DNA from: Rhodospirillaceae bacterium UBA4468
GTDB lineage: Bacteria; Pseudomonadota; Alphaproteobacteria; Rhodospirillales; Casp-alpha2
Assembly: GCA_002389385.1 (NCBI GenBank)
Contig: DGOK01000116.1
Coordinates: 1-14,159, forward strand
Direction of reading: 5' to 3'
Length of the DNA: 14,159 nucleotides
Positions 1 to 6,782 of the stretch are shown piece by piece. Position numbers and translations under genes: made by a program. The notes beneath the pieces were generated by a model, which worked only from the letters and a program-made list of their open reading frames with translations, did not search any database and had not been told where the DNA came from. Each line of letters opens with the position of its first letter. Within the stretch, counting starts at the first letter, position 1.

Positions 1-1181
1 AGGACTATTGGGTATAAGAAACTGTTCGGCACATCAGAAACTTGCGCGAATAGTTTGATGCCCACTTTACCAACAACAAGCAGGTAAATTGAGCTCAACA
101 TAATTCCCATGAAGATGGCGTACACAATCGTAATGTTTTGCTCAAACAAGATCGGACCAGGCTGCAAACCATGGATCATAAATGCGCCCAAAATCACCGC
201 TGTAATAACATCACCAGGCACACCCAGGGCCAAAAGCGGGATCATTGTCGCTCCGCAAACACCGTTATTACCTGATTCAGCTGCTGCGATACCTTCGAGT
301 TCACCTTTACCGAAATTCTCAGAAACTTTAGATGTGCGCTTGGCTTCACTGTAGGAAAGGAAGGCTGATGGTGCGCCACCAATACCTGGGATCGCACCCA
401 TAATAACACCGATGAAACTTCCACGGACAACGCTTTTGAAACAACGTTTCCACTCAGCCATCGTCACGCCTTCATCGCCTAATCCTGCAAAGCGTTTATG
501 GGTTTCGAGCTTCCGTGTGTAATGGTCAATGATCTCAGGAAGCGCAAAAAGGCCGATAAGAACAGGAATGAATTTGATGCCACCCATCAATTCAGGCTCA
601 CCAAAGATCATCCGTTCCGTGCCATATATTAAGTCCAAGCCTATCGTTGCAAGTAACAAGCCGAAGCATGCTGAAATCAGACCACGTGCTAAATTATCAC
701 CTGCCACGCCTGCAATAATCGTTAATGAAAAGAGAATGAGTGCAAAAAACTCTGGAGGGCCAAATCGCAATGCAAAGGATGCAATAAATCCGGCAAAGAA
801 AATCAAAGCGATATTCGAAACAAAATCAGCAAAACAGGAAGAATAGAGCGCCATGTGTAACGCTTTGTTGGCATGGCCTTTTTGTGCGAGAGGGAAGCCA
901 TCCAAGACGGTACAGGCCGCTGCTGGCGTTCCCGGTGTCTTTATCAAAATTGCAGGAATTGAGCCCCCGTAAATACCACCTTTATAGACGCCAATCAGAA
1001 GCAAAATGCCCGTAACTGGAGGAAGATAGAACGTGAAAGGCAATGTGAGCGCGACCCCCATCGTTGCGGTCATGCCAGGGATGGCACCAACTGTGCACCC
1101 AACGACAACGCCAATAAACAGCATTATCACATTGTCCATTGTCGCGAACAATTGGAATGCTATGCCTAGATTTTCGACCAT
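1..1181 (-). CDS. tctA: TctA-family large permease subunit of a tripartite tricarboxylate (TTT) transporter, 3' end outside the window
   Basis: This is the large inner-membrane subunit of a secondary, binding-protein-dependent carboxylate transporter. The frame is open from ATG at 1179-1181 to the left edge, giving 393 residues of a family usually near 500, so the last fifth is missing. It is hydrophobic throughout. The family motif GVYKGGIYGGS lies at residues 64-74, followed by PGTPAA at 83-88. The loop GAIPGMTATMG (about 32-42) is echoed in the second half by GAIPGIGGAPSAF, as expected from the internal duplication of TctA. The start is set by a GGAAG ribosome site that begins right after the tctB stop codon (TAAGGAAG), with 12 bases between the genes, so tctB and tctA are translationally close. 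The substrate cannot be read from TctA. The neighbouring glutaryl-CoA-type operon suggests a short dicarboxylate. Confidence 0.95.
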   Translation of the reverse strand, partial: MVENLGIAFQLFATMDNVIMLFIGVVVGCTVGAIPGMTATMGVALTLPFTFYLPPVTGILLLIGVYKGGIYGGSIPAILIKTPGTPAAACTVLDGFPLAQKGHANKALHMALYSSCFADFVSNIALIFFAGFIASFALRFGPPEFFALILFSLTIIAGVAGDNLARGLISACFGLLLATIGLDLIYGTERMIFGEPELMGGIKFIPVLIGLFALPEIIDHYTRKLETHKRFAGLGDEGVTMAEWKRCFKSVVRGSFIGVIMGAIPGIGGAPSAFLSYSEAKRTSKVSENFGKGELEGIAAAESGNNGVCGATMIPLLALGVPGDVITAVILGAFMIHGLQPGPILFEQNITIVYAIFMGIMLSSIYLLVVGKVGIKLFAQVSDVPNSFLYPIV

Positions 1182-1193
1182 GCCTGAGCTTCC

Positions 1194-1706
1194 TTATTCA
1201 AAAATGCCAAGGGGCATAGGAATATGCGCCACCTTGAGAAAGAAATAATACAGCCCAATGGGCAAAATGACTGCGATCGGCAATATGATTTTAATACGCC
1301 GCTCACCACACAATAGAGCAAACGTAATAACCGAAATAATCGATGCGATGACCATGCCAAGCCAGTCGATCAGAAAGAAATATACAAACAAATTAGTGAT
1401 TGCTACCATGACCATAAAGACGGAACGTCCCATTGGATGGTGATGTGTCTTAGCGTCTTCTATGGCTGCAATTTCTTCGTCAGCCAAAAGTTCTTTTGCC
1501 GTTTTCAGGCCCTGATATAAAAGCTGAACACCCAACAACAACATGAACCACAGAATAATCTTGATCCAAAAGTCCGGCGACAAGGCCAATACTTTATTCG
1601 ATTTTGGGACTTGGACGCTTATCGGGACAATAACGAACAACATAAACAGAGTTCCTGCACTGAGGACCGCTCCTAGAATTACATCAGAAAATCGAGCAAA
1701 GAACAT
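1194..1706 (-). CDS. tctB: TctB-family small membrane subunit of the TTT transporter
   Basis: This 170-residue protein, of normal TctB length, is the poorly conserved small membrane partner of TctA. It has about four to five hydrophobic segments (roughly residues 8-28, 47-66, 97-133 as a pair, 138-157). A charged cytoplasmic-looking loop separates the first pair from the rest (about 68-93, with a DEEIAAIEDA stretch and three histidines). The ATG at 1704-1706 is preceded by AAGGAG five bases upstream, a strong ribosome site. It sits between tctC and tctA in the usual TTT operon order, 12 bases from tctA and 94 bases from tctC. The identification rests on size, membrane pattern and position, since TctB sequences vary widely. 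Confidence 0.9.
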   Translation of the reverse strand: MFFARFSDVILGAVLSAGTLFMLFVIVPISVQVPKSNKVLALSPDFWIKIILWFMLLLGVQLLYQGLKTAKELLADEEIAAIEDAKTHHHPMGRSVFMVMVAITNLFVYFFLIDWLGMVIASIISVITFALLCGERRIKIILPIAVILPIGLYYFFLKVAHIPMPLGIFE

Positions 1707-1740
1707 GATCGCTCCTTAAATTGGAGATAACAAATAGAGA

Positions 1741-1774
1741 TGGCTGAAGAAAGTTAGAATACTTCCTTCAGCCA
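1741..1774 (-). terminator. Intercistronic hairpin between tctC and tctB
   Basis: The arms TGGCTGAAGAAAG (1741-1753) and CTTCCTTCAGCCA (1762-1774) pair over 13 positions with one mismatch around an 8-base loop. On the transcribed minus strand the hairpin is followed by a weakly T-rich stretch (TCTCTATTTGTTA) rather than a clean T-run. It begins about 26 bases after the tctC stop. I infer partial termination or a 3' stabiliser that leaves the binding-protein message more abundant than the permease message, as is common for binding-protein transporters. It could be a pure RNA-stability element. Confidence 0.55.
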
Positions 1775-1800
1775 TTTTCTCAATCTAAAGATCAGGCAGT

Positions 1801-2796
1801 CTATTCGATTTTCATGCCTAGATCTGAAACAAGCGTGTTAAAGGCTGTGAACTGATCATCCACAAACTTTTTGGTTTCTGCTTCATCAAGAATATGTGGA
1901 ACAGAACCGAGAGCTTTAGTGAACTTATTCCAGGCTTTGTCTTTTTTGACCAACTGCAGTGCGTCGCGAATTTTCTTAGCGACAGCAGGGTCCATTCCTG
2001 GAGGGCCATAAATTCCACTCCAACCAACAAGAACCTCAATCTGAGGGAACCCGAGTTCACGAGCTGTTGGTGCATCTTTAGCAACTGCTTGACGCTCTTT
2101 CGTTGTGATCATCAACGGACGAAGCTTACCACCAGCAATATGGCTGGTTAATGCAGAAGAGTTTGTGCAAACAAGATCAACGTGTCCACCGACTGCTGCT
2201 GTTGCAGCTGCCCCGCCCCCCTTATAAGGAATGTGGTTCATGGCATCTTTTGGATTTTTCACATCCATCAGGCTGAGAACCAAAGGCACAGCAACATGAA
2301 GCATGGAACCAACGCCTGCAGAACTAAAGCTTAGCTCACCTGGCTTCGCTTTAACCGCATCAATCAAGTCTTTCATTGTCTTGTAAGGCTTAGATGAAGC
2401 TGTTGCGCAAATTACTGGGTTTAATTCAATAACGGCCAGCATTGTGAAGTCGTCATACTTGTATGGGATGTTTGCTTTCATCGCCGGGGAAACCGACTGC
2501 GAACCAATACGTGCGAGCAACAAAGTATAGCCATCAGGCTTTGCTTTGTTCACAAATGTCGAACCTGTCACGCCACCAGCACCAGTGCGGTTAACAACCA
2601 AAACAGGCTGATTAAGATAGCTAGGCAGAACAGACGCCATTGTCCGTGATGCCATATCTGACGCCCCACCAGCACTGTAAGGTGCAACAAGGGTAATTGG
2701 CTTGGACGGATAATCGGCAGCATATGCCGTAGAGCTAAGGACCGCTAAAGCAGCGCCAGCAACCACGGAGTTTGTGAATTTCTTCGAAAGAGTCAT
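1801..2796 (-). CDS. tctC: TctC/Bug-family periplasmic solute-binding protein of the TTT transporter
   Basis: This 331-residue secreted binding protein captures a carboxylate in the periplasm and delivers it to TctAB. A Sec signal peptide is evident: KK at residues 5-6, a hydrophobic core at 10-22, and cleavage predicted after AYA at 26. The mature protein starts with DYPSKPITLVAPYSAGGASD, the hallmark Bug N-terminus whose glycine-rich loop lines the ligand site. Other family stretches are VNRTGAGGVTGS with KAKPDGYTLL, and PYKGGGAAATAAVGGHVDLV. The ATG at 2794-2796 has AGGAG nine bases upstream. It is the first gene of tctCBA, with its own promoter and a regulator palindrome upstream. Bug proteins bind diverse ligands (tricarboxylates, C4-C6 dicarboxylates, amino acids). 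Glutarate or a similar diacid is inferred only from the catabolic operon next door. Confidence 0.95.
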   Translation of the reverse strand: MTLSKKFTNSVVAGAALAVLSSTAYAADYPSKPITLVAPYSAGGASDMASRTMASVLPSYLNQPVLVVNRTGAGGVTGSTFVNKAKPDGYTLLLARIGSQSVSPAMKANIPYKYDDFTMLAVIELNPVICATASSKPYKTMKDLIDAVKAKPGELSFSSAGVGSMLHVAVPLVLSLMDVKNPKDAMNHIPYKGGGAAATAAVGGHVDLVCTNSSALTSHIAGGKLRPLMITTKERQAVAKDAPTARELGFPQIEVLVGWSGIYGPPGMDPAVAKKIRDALQLVKKDKAWNKFTKALGSVPHILDEAETKKFVDDQFTAFNTLVSDLGMKIE

Positions 2797-2879
2797 CAGA
2801 AGCTTCTCCTGTTTGAAAGAATTTTGGACCGAACTACTTTTGGTCTAGTTTAGTCGCACAGTTAATTCTGTGTCATCTT

Positions 2880-2907
2880 ATTATGAGAACTATTGCATAG
2901 AGGTCAA
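2880..2907 (-). promoter_or_regulatory. Candidate sigma-70 promoter of tctCBA
   Basis: On the minus strand TTGACC (2902-2907) is separated by 16 bases from CATAAT (2880-2885), each matching five of six consensus positions. Transcription would start near 2873, about 77 bases before the tctC ATG. The regulator palindrome at 2935-2947 lies upstream of the -35 element, around position -68, a location more typical of activation than repression. The spacer itself contains one TTGCA half-site. Mapping is by eye only. Confidence 0.5.
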
Positions 2908-2934
2908 AAGAAAGTTAACTTTTCAAAACATTGC

Positions 2935-2947
2935 TTTGCATTGCAAA
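2935..2947. promoter_or_regulatory. Palindromic operator candidate upstream of tctC (site 1)
   Basis: TTTGCATTGCAAA is a perfect 6+1+6 palindrome, about 20 bases beyond the stop of the IclR-family gene. The same core with the central base inverted (TTTGCAATGCAAA) is found at 3877-3889 on the other side of that gene. Extra TTGCA/TGCAA half-sites lie nearby at 2893-2897 and 2957-2961. Finding one short palindrome in both control regions that flank the regulator gene, and before both target operons, argues for an IclR-type binding site. The link to this regulator is inferred. Confidence 0.6.
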
Positions 2948-2968
2948 ACAATTTCATGCAATTTTCTA

Positions 2969-3778
2969 TTAAATGAAACTATCTCCGTGGGCACGCGAGA
3001 GTGTGGTGATCATTTCGACCAGTTTCTCGCCCATATCTTTAAGAAGTTCCGGGTTCAACCTATTTGAATAACCGCCACAGTTAAACGATAGGATCGTGCC
3101 ATCACTTAAATGCATTGGCACACCAACAGCACTATATTCAGGCACCCAGTCTCCAGCAGACATTGTGTAACCAATGTCTTTATAAGAATTAAGGGCACCA
3201 TCAATGCCGTGTTTGATCTCGGGCCATCGCGCAGCATCATCGACACGAAGTTCTTCCAATAACTTCTCGCGCTCAGTTTGCCCTAATCCAACAATGTACG
3301 CTCTTCCAACTGCAGTCGTCGCAATATCACGCGCGACGCCAATATCGAGCGGCCATGTCGCCATCGTCCGATGACGTGCACGTTCAATAATGATTATGCT
3401 CAAGCCATCACGCATACCAAGAACAACCGCACCACTGACGGAATCAGCAAGCTCTTGCATCATGGGGCGCGCCAACTCACGAATGGAAAGCTGACGTAAG
3501 ACTGGATATCCAAGGGTTAGAATATGTGGGTGCAGAAAATAGCGCCCCGTATCCTGATCCAGGTGCAAATAGCCCAGCGACATAAGTGTGAACGTCAATC
3601 TTGATAAGGTCGGTTTTGGGAAACCTGTTCTGCGCGACAGTTCCGCATTCGACACGCCCCGGTCCTCTGCACGAAATGCACGCAAGACCTCAAAACCGCG
3701 AGCCAATGACTTTATATACTGTCGATCCTTATGCGCATCCGCTGATGCCGCAATGTCCGTATTTTTTCTTAACCCCAT
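2969..3778 (-). CDS. IclR-family transcriptional regulator of the transporter and beta-oxidation operons
   Basis: This 269-residue DNA-binding regulator has a winged helix-turn-helix at about residues 20-85 (YIKSLARGFEVLRAF, then SNAELSRRTGFPKPTLSRL, then a GYL wing), followed by the IclR effector-binding domain to about 260. Such two-domain proteins of 250-270 residues often control aromatic and organic acid catabolism, either as activators or repressors. I chose the ATG at 3776-3778 because GGGGAG lies about seven bases upstream; a TTG 51 bases further out would add 17 residues with no family character. The gene is divergent from the ligase operon (130 bases between starts) and codirectional with tctCBA. 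The two palindromes flanking it suggest control of both operons and of itself. The effector is probably the imported acid or its CoA ester; that is inference. It resembles PcaR/PobR-type members only at the family level. Confidence 0.93.
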   Translation of the reverse strand: MGLRKNTDIAASADAHKDRQYIKSLARGFEVLRAFRAEDRGVSNAELSRRTGFPKPTLSRLTFTLMSLGYLHLDQDTGRYFLHPHILTLGYPVLRQLSIRELARPMMQELADSVSGAVVLGMRDGLSIIIIERARHRTMATWPLDIGVARDIATTAVGRAYIVGLGQTEREKLLEELRVDDAARWPEIKHGIDGALNSYKDIGYTMSAGDWVPEYSAVGVPMHLSDGTILSFNCGGYSNRLNPELLKDMGEKLVEMITTLSRAHGDSFI

Positions 3779-3854
3779 CTGTCTGCTCCCCCGCCATAAA
3801 ACGTGCTCAAAAAGTCGTCGACTTGACAATTATGCGTAGCCTGGTGAATAGTGC

Positions 3855-3883
3855 ATTCTAATTTGCAAAATATAATTTTGCAA
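3855..3883 (-). promoter_or_regulatory. Candidate promoter of the IclR-family gene
   Basis: On the minus strand TTGCAA (3878-3883) and TAGAAT (3855-3860) are spaced by exactly 17 bases, giving four and five matches to consensus. The predicted start near 3848 leaves a 70-base leader before the ATG. The -35 element lies inside the palindrome at 3876-3890, so binding there would occlude it, consistent with autorepression. Confidence 0.4.
3871..3876 (+). promoter_or_regulatory. Consensus -10 element of the catabolic operon
   Basis: TATAAT at 3871-3876 is a perfect -10 hexamer, placing the start near 3883 and leaving a leader of about 26 bases that contains the GAGG ribosome site. No good -35 is found 16-18 bases upstream. 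The TTGACA at 3823-3828 is too far for this -10 and has no good -10 of its own. The palindrome at 3876-3890 would cover the start point, favouring repression of this operon. The weak -35 leaves room for activator help. Confidence 0.5.
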
Positions 3884-3890
3884 TGCAAAA
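3876..3890. promoter_or_regulatory. Palindromic operator candidate in the divergent promoter region (site 2)
   Basis: TTTTGCAATGCAAAA is a perfect 7+1+7 palindrome. It overlaps the -10 end and start point of the plus-strand operon and the -35 of the divergent regulator gene, so one bound dimer or tetramer could silence both. A second self-complementary stretch, TTTGCAAA, lies at 3862-3869, about one and a half helical turns away centre to centre, and could be an auxiliary site. The 13-base core is shared with site 1 before tctC. Confidence 0.65.
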
Positions 3891-3908
3891 CATAAATGAG
3901 GCAACATC

Positions 3909-5999
3909 GTGCGAAACGTTTTACCCTATATGCTGCAACCGAAGTCGATTGCGATCATTGGCGCATCGCCAGATATCAATAAACTGAACGGTCGCCCCTT
4001 ACATTTCCTGCGGCGCGATGGCTATGCAGGTAAGCTTTTCCCGGTTAACCCAAAGTATAGCGATATTGATGGGCTTACCTGTTACCCGGACGTGGCATCG
4101 TTACCCGAAGTGCCCGATATGGCAATTATTGCTGTCTCTCAAAAACTGGCCACGAATGCCGTTAAAGCACTTGGAGAAAAAGGCACGCCTGTCGCCATTA
4201 TCTTTAGTTCCGGATACTCAGAGATCGGCGACGAAGGGGCTGCATACGAACGTGAACTTTTGGACGCTGCGAAAGAACATGGCATCCACATCTGTGGGCC
4301 CAATAACCTTGGCCTGATCAATGCTTTTGAAAACGTCACAGCAACATTTAGCCAGTATGCCGATCAACCACCTATTGCTGGCCCGGTTGCTTTCGCAAGC
4401 CAGTCCGGTGCATTCGGCACAGGCATTTCAGCACTCGCTCGAAGCCGTGGCATTGGTCTTGGCTATTTTGTGAATACAGGTAACCAAGCAGACATTACAT
4501 TAGTCGATGTTCTGATGGAGATTGCTGACGATGAACGTATCTCCGTTCTCTCCGCTTATATCGAAGGCTTACGCGACGGACGCGAACTCATTCAGTTAGC
4601 TCACAAGGCGATGACTGTTGAAAAGCCACTGATCATTACCAAAGTTGGCCGCAAAGCCGCAGGTGCCCGGGCAGCTGCGTCTCATACAGGCTCGCTCGCA
4701 GGCCAAGACATTGTATTCGATGGGGTCTTGAAACAACACGGCGTTATCCGTGCTCGAAATGAAGAGCATATGCTTGATCTCGTATCCGCATTCTCCTGCT
4801 GCCCTATTCCAAACGGCAATGGTGTCGCGTTCATTACGCAATCAGGTGGCGCTGGCGTTTTAATGGCGGACCGGGCCGAAGAGTTAGGCCTGGATGTTCC
4901 AACACCATCGGCACAGACACAGGCAAAACTTAAAGAAGTCATCCCGTCTTTTGGGTCTTCGGCAAATCCGATTGATGTTACCGGGCAATTCCTTGCTGAC
5001 CCAAAAATCCTCAGTGAGTCGATCAAGATTTCTTTGCAGGATCCTAATATTGATTCCTGTATTGTTTGGCTTCAACTGATGCACGGACACGCTGACTTAT
5101 TGGTCGACATCTTCACGGATGTAAAAAATAGCGTCAACAAACCATTCATCGTTTGTTGGATTGAAGCACCGGAACAGGCGCTACAGAAACTTCGTAGCGC
5201 TGGCATTTGTATTATCGGCGCAACTGAACGCTCGGTTGATGCGATTGCCGGATTAGCCCAATACGGTGAAGCACGAAAACTGTGTGCGAGCCAAACATCT
5301 GCACCCGAACATGTTGAAATCCTCGATACAACTGTCCCAGGGGTTGCGGTCCCGACAATGACTGCCGCCAATATGCTCGAGAGTATGGGCATTCCCTTGG
5401 CCCCGACGCTACTTGCAGAAACACCGGAAGAGGCTCGGACAACAGCTGAGCAACTTGGTTATCCTGTTGCTGTAAAAATTGAGTCTCCAGACATTTTACA
5501 CAAGACCGAAGCTGGCGGTGTCCGCCTAGGCTTAACGAATGCAGATGATGTTGAGACTGTGACACAAGAAATTCTGGCAGCGGCAAAAGCATATAACCCT
5601 TCCGCATCGATCTCAGGCGTTGTCATTCAACGTATGGCGAAACCAGCGACGGAGCTGGTTTTAGGCTTACGTCGCGACCCCATCTTTGGTCCTGTAATCA
5701 TGGTCGGGCTTGGCGGTATCTTTGTTGAGATTTTGGAAGATGTTGCCTTTGCTGCTGCGCCAGTAACACCGCCTCAAGCCGAAGCCATGCTGAGCCGTTT
5801 ACAAGGCGCTGCTATCCTCGACGGTGCCCGCGGAAAGCCGCACGTTAATAGAAAGGCATTGGTTGAGATGATCTGCAACCTTTCTAATTTCGCGCTGGCA
5901 CATACTGAAATCGCTGAACTCGATCTCAATCCAATATTTGCGGATAACAAAGGTGTTGTTGCCGTCGATTGGATGATGATTGAAGACGCAAAAAACTGA
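3909..5999 (+). CDS. Fused NDP-forming (ADP-forming) acyl-CoA ligase, acetate--CoA ligase family
   Basis: This 696-residue enzyme joins a carboxylic acid to CoA with ATP cleaved to ADP and phosphate, using a phosphohistidine relay as in succinyl-CoA synthetase. Domain order is a CoA-binding Rossmann domain (about 8-130, KSIAIIGAS), a catalytic succinyl-CoA-ligase-like domain (about 150-290), a further ligase domain (about 305-450), and an ATP-grasp domain (about 480-690, KIESPDILHKTEAGG). The likely phosphorylated residue is His259 in AAASHTGS, and Glu219 in YIEG matches the glutamate that stabilises it. No GNAT domain is attached, unlike PatZ-type proteins. The start is GTG at 3909 with GAGG about eight bases upstream; the ATG at codon 8 is the alternative. 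Its TGA overlaps the next ATG by one base. As first gene of the operon it should supply the CoA ester used by the later enzymes, probably glutaryl-CoA; the substrate is inferred. Confidence 0.9.
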   Translation: MRNVLPYMLQPKSIAIIGASPDINKLNGRPLHFLRRDGYAGKLFPVNPKYSDIDGLTCYPDVASLPEVPDMAIIAVSQKLATNAVKALGEKGTPVAIIFSSGYSEIGDEGAAYERELLDAAKEHGIHICGPNNLGLINAFENVTATFSQYADQPPIAGPVAFASQSGAFGTGISALARSRGIGLGYFVNTGNQADITLVDVLMEIADDERISVLSAYIEGLRDGRELIQLAHKAMTVEKPLIITKVGRKAAGARAAASHTGSLAGQDIVFDGVLKQHGVIRARNEEHMLDLVSAFSCCPIPNGNGVAFITQSGGAGVLMADRAEELGLDVPTPSAQTQAKLKEVIPSFGSSANPIDVTGQFLADPKILSESIKISLQDPNIDSCIVWLQLMHGHADLLVDIFTDVKNSVNKPFIVCWIEAPEQALQKLRSAGICIIGATERSVDAIAGLAQYGEARKLCASQTSAPEHVEILDTTVPGVAVPTMTAANMLESMGIPLAPTLLAETPEEARTTAEQLGYPVAVKIESPDILHKTEAGGVRLGLTNADDVETVTQEILAAAKAYNPSASISGVVIQRMAKPATELVLGLRRDPIFGPVIMVGLGGIFVEILEDVAFAAAPVTPPQAEAMLSRLQGAAILDGARGKPHVNRKALVEMICNLSNFALAHTEIAELDLNPIFADNKGVVAVDWMMIEDAKN

Positions 6000-6781
6000 T
6001 GGGAAAACCAATGCCGCTTGTACTCTTGGAAAAGCCTGCTGCGCATGTCGCGCTTATACGGATGAACCGCCCAGAAGCGTTAAACGCTTTAAATATGGCG
6101 ACACGTATAGAAATGGTTGAACATTTCAGAACACTCCATGCCGATGATGATGTGAGATGCATTGTCATCACAGGCAACGAGAAGGCCTTTGTTGCGGGCG
6201 CTGACCTCAAAGAGATGTCTGACAAACATACTGCCGAAATGACCATGAATGGCACGCGCGATATGTGGCGCATTGTTGCAGGTTGTCGCCATCCAGTGAT
6301 TGCTGCGGTCAATGGGTTTGCCCTTGGCGGCGGATGTGAACTCGCGATGCACGCTGATATTATTATCGCCGGCGAAAGTGCGAAGTTCGGTCAACCGGAA
6401 GTAAAAGTTGGCATTATGGCAGGTGGTGGAGGAACGCAACGACTTGTTCGTGCTGTTGGCAAATTCAAAGCTATGAAAATGCTCCTGACTGGTGAGCCTA
6501 TTCGCGCCAACGAAGCGCTTGAAATGGGATTAGCGAGCGAGGTTGTTGCGGATGATCAAGTTCTGAGCCGAGCTCTCGAACTTGCGGATAAAATTGCCGC
6601 CTTACCGCCCCTTGCGATCCGCCAAACGAAAGAAGTTGTGCTTGCCGGTGCCGATTGTCCTCTTGATGTTGGCCTGACGCTTGAGCGTAAAGCATTCGAT
6701 ATTCTGTTCGATACAGAAGACCAAAAAGAAGGCATGCAGGCCTTTATTGAAAAACGTAAACCTGAATTCAAAGGGAAATAA
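5999..6781 (+). CDS. Enoyl-CoA hydratase (crotonase family)
   Basis: This 260-residue enzyme hydrates a trans-2-enoyl-CoA to the 3-hydroxyacyl-CoA; here crotonyl-CoA to 3-hydroxybutanoyl-CoA is expected. The oxyanion-hole segment AFVAGADLKEM (about 63-73) and FALGGGCELAM (107-117) are typical. Both catalytic glutamates are present: Glu114 in GGGCE and Glu134 in FGQPE. This supports a true hydratase rather than an isomerase or hydrolase of the same fold. Length is normal. The ATG shares its first base with the ligase stop codon (TGATG), so translation is probably coupled. An alternative start at Met5 cannot be excluded. It resembles short-chain and PaaF-type hydratases. Confidence 0.95.
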   Translation: MGKPMPLVLLEKPAAHVALIRMNRPEALNALNMATRIEMVEHFRTLHADDDVRCIVITGNEKAFVAGADLKEMSDKHTAEMTMNGTRDMWRIVAGCRHPVIAAVNGFALGGGCELAMHADIIIAGESAKFGQPEVKVGIMAGGGGTQRLVRAVGKFKAMKMLLTGEPIRANEALEMGLASEVVADDQVLSRALELADKIAALPPLAIRQTKEVVLAGADCPLDVGLTLERKAFDILFDTEDQKEGMQAFIEKRKPEFKGK

Positions 6782-6782
6782 A

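Noticed and set aside
109..846. Plus-strand open frames opposite the transporter permease gene
   Set aside because: They lie antisense to a clear TctA coding frame, have low-complexity Pro/Ser/Lys-rich composition and no ribosome sites or family motifs.
2826..2852. Short inverted repeat in the tctC leader (GACC/GGTC and AACTA/TAGTT)
   Set aside because: Arms are only four to five bases and interleaved, so no stable structure or known leader element is supported.
3823..3851. TTGACA at 3823-3828 as the -35 of the catabolic operon
   Set aside because: No recognisable -10 lies 16-18 bases downstream (GAATAG is poor), and the consensus TATAAT at 3871 is too far away.
6681..6782. Longer N-terminus for the hydroxyacyl-CoA dehydrogenase
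   Set aside because: It would overlap the hydratase by about 100 bases. The family N-terminus begins just before GVIGAGAMG, and the ATG at 6783 has a ribosome site and a one-base gap.
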